Positions 56,531 to 64,000 of a DNA stretch of 64,000 bases are shown piece by piece; the first letter of the stretch is position 1; each line of letters opens with the position of its first letter. Under the pieces are notes generated by a model, which ran no database searches, was not told where the DNA came from, and saw nothing but the letters and a program-made list of their open reading frames with translations. Origin of the DNA: Monarcha castaneiventris obscurior (taxonomy: Eukaryota; Chordata; Aves; Passeriformes; Monarchidae); NCBI GenBank assembly GCA_026261815.1, contig JAMPIT010000481.1, positions 620,001 through 684,000 on the forward strand, in the 5' to 3' direction. Both the position numbers and the translations under genes were made by a program.

Positions 56531-59500
56531 CAAATTCCCCATTCTTTCCCCCCTCTAATGTGTCTGACCAGCTCTCTTGGCACTTTCCATCACATTGTAA
56601 TTCTGCAGGTCGCCTGTCACATTGCTGAAGAGATAGAAACAAAGTCATGTCTGTAGGAATTTGATCATTTGAGCTGGTTTTAAACTCATTTCAATTAACT
56701 TGGTACGCTGCTGGAGATAAGCTGCCCCTGCCTGGAGTCACCTTTACTGATAGTCAGCAAAGGATGTGAGATATATGACATTCACCATGGATTCGTATTT
56801 ATCACCAATAACTATACAGCAACGAGAGGCTGGTAATGCACACTCTGTCATTATCTTTAGCACTTTATATATATATTTGGCTCCTGTGGCAGCAACGTTC
56901 TCATGGCTGTTGCAAGTGAAGCATCACCTGTGTAACAGATTTTCTGACGCTTCCACTTTTCTTCTCAAATTCCGAGGAAGAGGTGTGAGCGTGATGGGCT
57001 CCGAAGGTGGTGGGAAGGCTGAGGAAGGCACAGGAGAATTGCAGCAGCTCTCAGAAGGTCTTGTGCAGACTGGAGGAATTTGTATTCCCCATTTGCAGGT
57101 GGGCTTGTAGGTGCCTGACAGCACTATTGCCCAGCAAGACAAGGCTTCCCAAAGCCTTAAGAGCACCAGAGCGTGGTCTGTGACCTCTGGTGCCTGCAGA
57201 TGCCTTTTCCTGGCAGCCACCTGGGGCTGAAGAAACATCAGCACAGGCACCTCCACAGAATTCAGTCCTACCATGGACAAGGGTGTCAGCAGCTTCACGG
57301 ATAAGCTGTTCTCTGAAGTCCCAAATAAAAGGTTGAACCACCTCACAGCCCAGCAGAGCTGAATTCCTGCTGTTTTAAACCATTCTGTGAGGGAGCTCTG
57401 CTGCAGCACATGTCAGCAAGGCAGAGGCCCCCGAGCACTGGCAATTTTAGAGATGATCTCTATTTTAGAGATCAAAGCTCATGACAGGATGCAATTATGT
57501 TTAGCAGAGACAGGTGATCAGGGACTAATACTTTGCATAGGAAAGACGGGCTTGGCATAGGAAATTTGGAACTATGATGAGATTTCTTCTTTGGCTGTTG
57601 GTCACAAGTGGAGGAATAACATCATTAAGATATTAACTGCGTACCCAGAGTGGGAATGTTCCTGTAGGTTGTTCAGCTGTGCTGTGCACACTGAGCTCTT
57701 GTTAAAATTCCCATCTCATTCAGGACTTTTCAAAAAACAAACTATTTTACCAAACTGCCAGAATTTGGTTAATAAGAGCTTATTTTTTTTTTCTGGCACA
57801 GTCCTTTTATTTTTTTCATTTGAAAGAGAGCATAAAAAATTAGGCACATACTGTTTGTACCCCTTGGACTGGTGTAGAAGGTGGCACAGACATTTGGAAT
57901 TGCTGGCTGTCAAAGAAGCAGTGATAGCAGGGCTGCGTGGAGCAGGGAGTGTTGCTGTGGAACACAGCCCAGCTGTACAGAAACTATGGAAAAAAAGCCT
58001 TTGGATGATGCCACTGAGTTTGGATGTGTATTTTCTGATCCCTGCCATGAAGCACTAAGGCTGTGTCCTCTTCTGTGCATGTTTCCTGTGTTTCTCTGCC
58101 ACCAGACCAATGCCATTAACTGTGGGTTCTCTGTGGTGAGGGATGGGGACAGCGATCAATAACCAATATGTATTTCATAAACACTCAGCCAAGGTCACTA
58201 AAACAAACACAGGGACAGATCCACAGTACCCTCCTGCTAAGTCCATATGTCCCTGGGGAATATTCATTGCAATTGGGGTGCAGGTGTTATTTCTGCTGCT
58301 CTGTTTTAATTCAGTTGGTCCCTGAAGGATCTGATGGGCTTTGGAGACCTTCTGGCTGCACCTTTTATCAGCTAACACTATCCATCTGTGGCACAGTGCT
58401 GGCCTTTCCTGTGACCTATCTGCTGCGTGACCTTGATTTTGCCCCACCACTAATCTGTAGAGCCAGTTCTGGCCCCTCAACTATTTAACCCTTCAGCATT
58501 GTAGATCTGATTGTTCCTGCACCACAGTGGAAGCAGAAAACCAGCTGTACAAACAGCTCCTTCTGCTGCAGAGACGTCCACAATCAAGGGAGGCAGTTTA
58601 GCACATTAAACTAATGAGTTCTGCTGGAGCATTGGGGTCAGTCATTGCAAAGAGTCACTGGAGGTCATTGGAAACTCTTGGTGGGATGCTGGGTGCCTTA
58701 CACACGTGAGGCTACTCCCGTTCAGTGGCCCAGCCAAGTTTATAAAGTCAGTTAGAGGAGCTCTCACTTCTTTCTGATCCTCAAACCAGCATGTCTGAGT
58801 GCTTAAGAAGCCAGAAAGTAACACCTCCTTTAATTGTTTTTATCTTAAACATTTCTTTAGAGAAATTATTTGTGGGATGAGCTCTCCAAGGTTTGGAATT
58901 GCCAAAATATGGGTTGACTATTTGGATTAGTTGGGATAGGTGAAAAACTGCCATCCTAAATAAGAGAGAGTGCATCTGCATGCTGGTCATTAGGCCCTGG
59001 TGCTGCTCTGCTCAGATTAAAAGCCCCGTTTCTCTCCCTGTCAAACACTGTAAGGAAGGAACTTCATCTTGGTAAACCATCCAGTTTAAGTATTTGAACA
59101 CTAAGTGGAAGTTTCTGGTGATCAAAGTAATTTCCTTGAATAATGTATTCATACATAAACCTGAAAGAAATGTCATAATTGCAATAAGGTGTCTCTGGGG
59201 AGTTTGGTTATCATGATATAATCACATCCCTGGAGAGTGAGAGGCACGAGGCATAGCCTTGTGCTTAATAACACCCCAAGGGTGTGATTATCTCATAGCA
59301 ATCGCACCCTCATTGTGCCATGTGGCCTCAAGAGCTGCAACTGGGAGAGAAAGCCACAAAATTTAAGTGGAGGCAACAAAAACATGGAGACCTTGGGTAT
59401 TTGGACACCAATTTCTGCATTTTTTTTTTTTGGTGGAAAGAAAAAAGCTAGGAGCAGCACAATAAACAGCAGAGAGTGAAGCTGTTTCCTTTCAGAGCAA

Positions 59501-62500
59501 GAAAGAATGGGATGCAGTATCTGTCCTCAGCCATCTGCTGTGCCTTGTCCTGCCTTCCCTCTATTTTTTTTTTTATTCCACCAAGTTGAATTAATGTGGA
59601 GGGGCTCGTTGTGACGCAGCACAGACCTGACAGTGCCTTGGCAAAGTGTCACACTGCCTGTGGGACCTGGGCACGGCAGGCAAGGCGCTCCCTCCGTGGA
59701 AAACAGGGAAAGACACGGCGTGGAGGATGGGGAGAGGGGGGAGCTGTGCAGAGCCACTCCTCTCCTCATCCTCCTGTCTGCTCCCAGACCCCTCCTGCTG
59801 CAGGGCAGCAAGGGAGGCTGTAAGGCAGGTGGGATGCTCCTTTGGACAGTGGCTGTGCTGTTTGTGTGGGAGGCTCGGAAACCTGGGGATTTTGCTCCTC
59901 AGTGCAGGTCTGGAAGTTGGATTTAGAGGAGAGGTTTCCTTGCAACAGCTGATATGGCTTAAAGTTGCATTATCTATCCTCTGCTGGTTTCCATGGTTGG
60001 GGTGATGTGAAGGAAGGGTGTTCATGGGGGCATCACTCAGGGCCCTGCTGCAGAAGCAGAGCAGGTTACAAGAGCTCCAGGTGCTGCTGCCCAGCCTGTT
60101 CCGAGCTGTCTCAGCAGCCCAGTGGGGATGGGACAGCTGGGTATGATACTAAAAGAAAATCACTGTGGTTTTGTTGTGTGTAACCAGAAGGGCAAGAGGA
60201 AAGAGGAATGAATTCCCAGCCCAGCTGTATTGCTTTGGAGGGAGTCTACTTGTGCTGCTTATGAAGGTGATTTCTGAGATCCACTCCCCCATCTTTTCCT
60301 GAAATGGAGCCCTGAAGGTGTGCTGTGCTTACCAGGAAAAGGGACAGGTGGAAATGCAAAACCCCTGAGTTTTGTGGCAGGTATTTCCCCTAATTGTCTG
60401 GCCCAGCTGGTTTAAAATCCAATTGTGTGGGCCCAGAGCTGCAGAACTTGACTGGGGACGCACACTTTTCATCAGGAGTCAGCATCTCGCTTCTTTGCAT
60501 CTTTTTTTGTTGCTGTTGTTGTACCTGTGATTGCAAGGAGCCACAGTTTGACTCTTTTTTTGATCATGTAGGAATAAGTGATTGTGAGAAAACAGGAGGT
60601 TTATAGCTTTCCTCTTGCTCTCTCTGCCCCAGCTCAACATGCACAACCTTCGTGTGCAAAAAACGAGGCACCTCCACTATTCACAGGATGCTGCAGGGAA
60701 TATTTCACGTTTATAGGTGTTGGGGGAAAAAAAAAGCTGTTGTTTAAACCTATTGTGTGCTCTCTATGGTTTGCAAAACCAGAGTTGTTTGGGAGATAAA
60801 CCCCTTTTTTTTTTTTCTTAATACTGAAGGATGGATGGTTGTTTTGCAGGTATGGGGGAAAGGAGATATTTCATTGTGCGTTTTGTGTTTTCAATGGCTT
60901 GTAGATGTGGGTAGAAAGGAAGAGAAGGGTCAAAATTCCAGCAGTGCCACAGTGCAGCATTTCTGGGCCATTTCTGATTGTGGCTCTATGGGTTTTGTAA
61001 AAAATCATTGTTGTTTTCTGTAGCACAGTCCCTCCCTGACAGTGTGTCCTGGCATTGCTTCACTCTGCTCTTAGCAGCTGCAGAAAATGAGGAAGGATTT
61101 TTGGCCGCTGGTGAAGTGCACCCTGAATCATCTGGGGTGGCAAGTTTGTGTTTTGGGAGCCACACTGAGAGCTGTGCTGGTGTCTGGGTGCTGGGGATCA
61201 GTCAGTGCTTGCTTTGGGCACTGCAGTCAGAAAGGGAAGGGCTGCCTGACTCCCTGAGCAGGGTGGTCGTGCTCTCCTCCACATCCTGAATTTCCACTTC
61301 AATGTCCTTCTCCACAACTGTCAGCTTGGGGGATTTATCAGACATCTTTTCTTAGTTTGTAGAACTTTTCACAGGGCTGACGAAAGATTGGCAGCAGACT
61401 TGGTAGGACCTCCCTGTACCAGACCTCTTGTGATGGGCAGAGAAAATGTTTATCTTTTGAGTAGCTACTTTTGCATTTTGGGTACTAGAGAATGTTTTGA
61501 AGATATCCTCTTTTAATTTTGCTTTGGGAAAAACACTGTATGAACAAATCTAGTGAAAAATCCTGGCAAGAGAGGAGAATTGACTAAAACAAATTAGAGA
61601 GGTTGGGTGCTTATTGCCTAGTCAGCTTATTAGATTTCTTCTACAATGTTTTTTTAAAATCTGAAAGGCCCAAGGTGTAACTAGCATGCTTTATGTTTTT
61701 ATAGAGTCTAGGCAATTTCCACAAATTGAAAAATCATTTTAAGCTTTCAGAACATGTCAGGATGATGAAATGAGTAAATTCTGTCTATTTTTTGATGACA
61801 TTTCCTCATTCTTGCACATGGTAGGCTTGTTTTTGTTTACTATTAGGTGATGTGAGTTCTGAGGTGGTTTTTTCATTGTTAAAATAACAACATGGGTATT
61901 TGAGGGGAAAAGCACATGTGGCTGTGGATCCAGCAGACACAGGGAAGCGAGGGAATGGCTGGTCAGGCTGACCACTCTCGACAATGTCTCTTTAAGAAAG
62001 CTCTGTACTCTCTTGCAATGTTAAAGTTGCTAAGGTAACTGTGCATTTTTTTAGAGCACAGCAATGTAAATAGGTACATGACCTGTATAAATTCTCAGTG
62101 CATAAATTACTAGAGCCCTCAAGCTAGAGTAACTTATACACTTCCTTATTTCCAAATGACTTTTTGGCTTCTCTGCATGTCTAATGCACAAGGGTTTGAC
62201 GTGCCCAGTTCATGCTGCAAAATGTCCACGAGCAGACCCAGGGCACTGATTCCCCCGTGGTTTTGGTGCAAAGAGAAGCCAGGATTGCTTGATGGGCTGT
62301 AATGGGCCCTCAAGGAGAGGGGGAGTGGCTCAGTGGTCTTTGCCCCTCCAGACTTACACCCCAGTAAGTCTCCCCAGCTCATTTCTGTGCTGGGGGATGC
62401 AACCCCTTAGGTTGGCATCAGCCTTGTGTTGGCCAGGCAAGGAAGCTTGGGGTTCTCACTGGAAACCTGTGTCTCTGCCTGTGGCTGTGCCTGATCACCC

Positions 62501-62532
62501 ACCCGAGTGCAATTCCAGTAGCTGTTTGCAAC
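56531..62532. other. Noncoding sequence, no gene recognised
   Basis: Open frames up to 161 codons (56,924-57,409, - strand) show no domain. Short T runs occur at 57781-57792, 59420-59431, 59564-59573 and 60807-60818. I looked here for the HAR1 core and for a bHLH domain and found neither. Confidence 0.4.
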
Positions 62533-62561
62533 GGGGGGGGGGGGGGGGGGGGGGGGGGGGG
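62533..62561 (+). repeat. Poly(G) run, 29 bases
   Basis: Twenty-nine consecutive G, flanked by GCAAC and CTGGGTCC. Long G homopolymers are rare and error-prone in sequencing, so the exact length is uncertain. Confidence 0.9.
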
Positions 62562-64000
62562 CTGGGTCCAGAAATGTAGGTCCAGGATACCCTGGTGAGT
62601 CCCACAGCCTGTGCATGGGTCTAATCTCCATCTCCCACAGCAGCTTTGCTCAGTGCCAGCTCTGCACGGTACCTGTTGTGTGCTCCTTGGGCTGCAAGAG
62701 GCCAGATTGTCTCAGGAAAGCTGAAGCTGAACAGCTCCTGCTTTGATGCCAAATTCTACAACCCACATCCTTGTCCTTTGTCCTCTTTTGCTATTGTATT
62801 TTTGCAGCATCCCTGAATGCAGAGTTGCTGGAGGGGATAATGCAGCTCAGTTAATTTTATGCCTGTGCACACTGTTGCTGTGTCTGCACTCAAATTGTGT
62901 GCGTGGCTTCGGAGCAGGGCTGGATGTTTGGGTCCTGCTGCCTTATGATAAAAGGTGTCATGCTCCTGACGGAGGCTTCTGGTGCAGAAATATGTGCACA
63001 TACACCGGGTAACACATGTCCAGCGATTCTTCAAGCTGTGTTCGGCCTGCTGCACATATGCTGCAAAAATAGCTTGACCACTTGCAGCAAACCCAAATGC
63101 ACTGAGATGATCTCTGTGTGTCCAGAGGCCACTTCTCTGGGATTTCTGAGTGTCCATGAGGCCAAAATCTTCCAGATAAAATGCTCTGGGAGACAGCACG
63201 GATGGGGGTGCCCAGGGGGAGGCTCACCCTTGCTTGGTGGTCCCTGCTGATATCAGTTAGGAGGGGATATAATCTTATTTCAGGAAATATCTGCTGGTGA
63301 ACATCAGACTGCCCACATGTGCCTTAGCAACATCCCGAACAGCTCTGCGGTGAGGTCATGGACCACCGCAGGGAAGGCAGGACTGGCAGTGCCAGTTTCA
63401 CAGGCTCCTTGTCAACAATACCATCTGCTGGATGGATCACTGCTTGGAAAGGGATGGCAGGACGTGGCATCTGACCACGGCATGCAAGGCTTATTTCCAT
63501 GCTTACCTGTGGCTACAAAAGGGTCTCTGGATAAAGAAATGCTCTGGCAAGGTGGCAGTGTACCCTTGTCCTGCTCTACTCCAGTGATGAGAGGTCTGGC
63601 TGAGGCTGCTTGGATCTCCAGAGCTGGATCAGCTTCTGCTGAAACAATCTCAGGGAATTTCAGGCTGGAGAAATATTTTAACTTGCTCCCTTCCTTTGGT
63701 TTTGTGAGTCCTTTCTTCTTTCTCAGCCAGACAAACATCTCTGGAGACTTCTCATATGGCATGGGAGGATGTGAGCAGCCCAGTGCTGGCAGACCCAAAT
63801 GGTGTCAGAAGGCAGGGGACCTACTTGGAGGCCAGTTTGGAGGGCTGCCCCTCCCTGAGCACCAGAGCTCAATGTATGGGCAGGTTTACTCTTGCTGCTG
63901 ACGCACAAAATCCCAAATCAGGTCTCTGATCCTCAGAGTGCTGGGTTTTCCTTAGATGTTTGTGGTTTTACAATAATAGTGGCTGCTGGGTAGAAATGAC
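62562..64000. other. Noncoding sequence to window end, no gene recognised
   Basis: The longest frame (63,317-63,901, + strand, 194 codons) has no recognisable domain and no biased composition suggesting a real protein. Codon use is not distinctive. It could be a chance frame in moderately GC-rich DNA. Confidence 0.4.

Noticed and set aside
63317..63901. 194-codon + strand frame near the window end
   Set aside because: No domain, signal peptide or homology that I can recognise, and no clear splice or poly(A) context. Chance is the simplest reading.

Overview
The window looks like a piece of a bird (or at least sauropsid) nuclear genome. It carries an intron-containing gene whose protein is close to vertebrate YTHDF1, a microRNA hairpin identical in its mature arm to vertebrate miR-124, low density of recognisable interspersed repeats, and many microsatellites and CpG-rich patches. 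I recognised no Alu, MIR or L1-like sequence and no clear CR1. The species cannot be named from the sequence.

Layout. Positions 1-11,155 hold the 3' half of YTHDF1 on the + strand: the end of an upstream intron (1-2,270), the large coding exon with the YTH m6A-binding domain (2,271-3,797), a 6 kb intron (3,798-9,786), the 27-nt terminal coding segment (9,787-9,813) and a 3'UTR of about 1.3 kb with two good poly(A) signals. The first exons lie upstream of the window. Positions 11,156-27,700 hold no gene that I can support. They include A-rich tracts, a CpG-rich patch at 22.06-22.9 kb and a (CTAT)n microsatellite.

At 27,715-27,801 on the - strand is the hairpin of mir-124-3, the brain-enriched microRNA. 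Its identity is supported by the mature sequence, by stem bases typical of the third miR-124 paralogue, and by the YTHDF1 neighbourhood, which matches the convergent YTHDF1/MIR124-3 arrangement on human chromosome 20. The hairpin sits in a CpG-dense block. A (TAA)n array of about 32 units lies 0.4 kb upstream on the microRNA strand. Between 29.6 and 30.0 kb is a compact cluster of promoter/enhancer motifs (CCAAT boxes, a full CRE, E-boxes, a MEF2/TATA-like element) that could drive the primary transcript, and a second CpG-rich block lies at 31.7-32.35 kb.

From 32.4 kb to the end there is no coding gene I can support. The region is a noncoding expanse with an 860-bp, almost adenine-free minisatellite (40.52-41.38 kb), several strong G-quadruplex motifs, a 29-base G run, and several AT-rich, homeodomain/SOX/POU-motif-rich blocks that resemble developmental enhancers. 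In other vertebrates the interval between MIR124-3 and BHLHE23 is also gene-poor and contains HAR1. I looked for the HAR1 core and did not find it.

I did not find a new protein-coding system. The parts most worth a second look are the miR-124-3 upstream region with its triplet repeat, the motif cluster at 29.64-29.96 kb, and the minisatellite.
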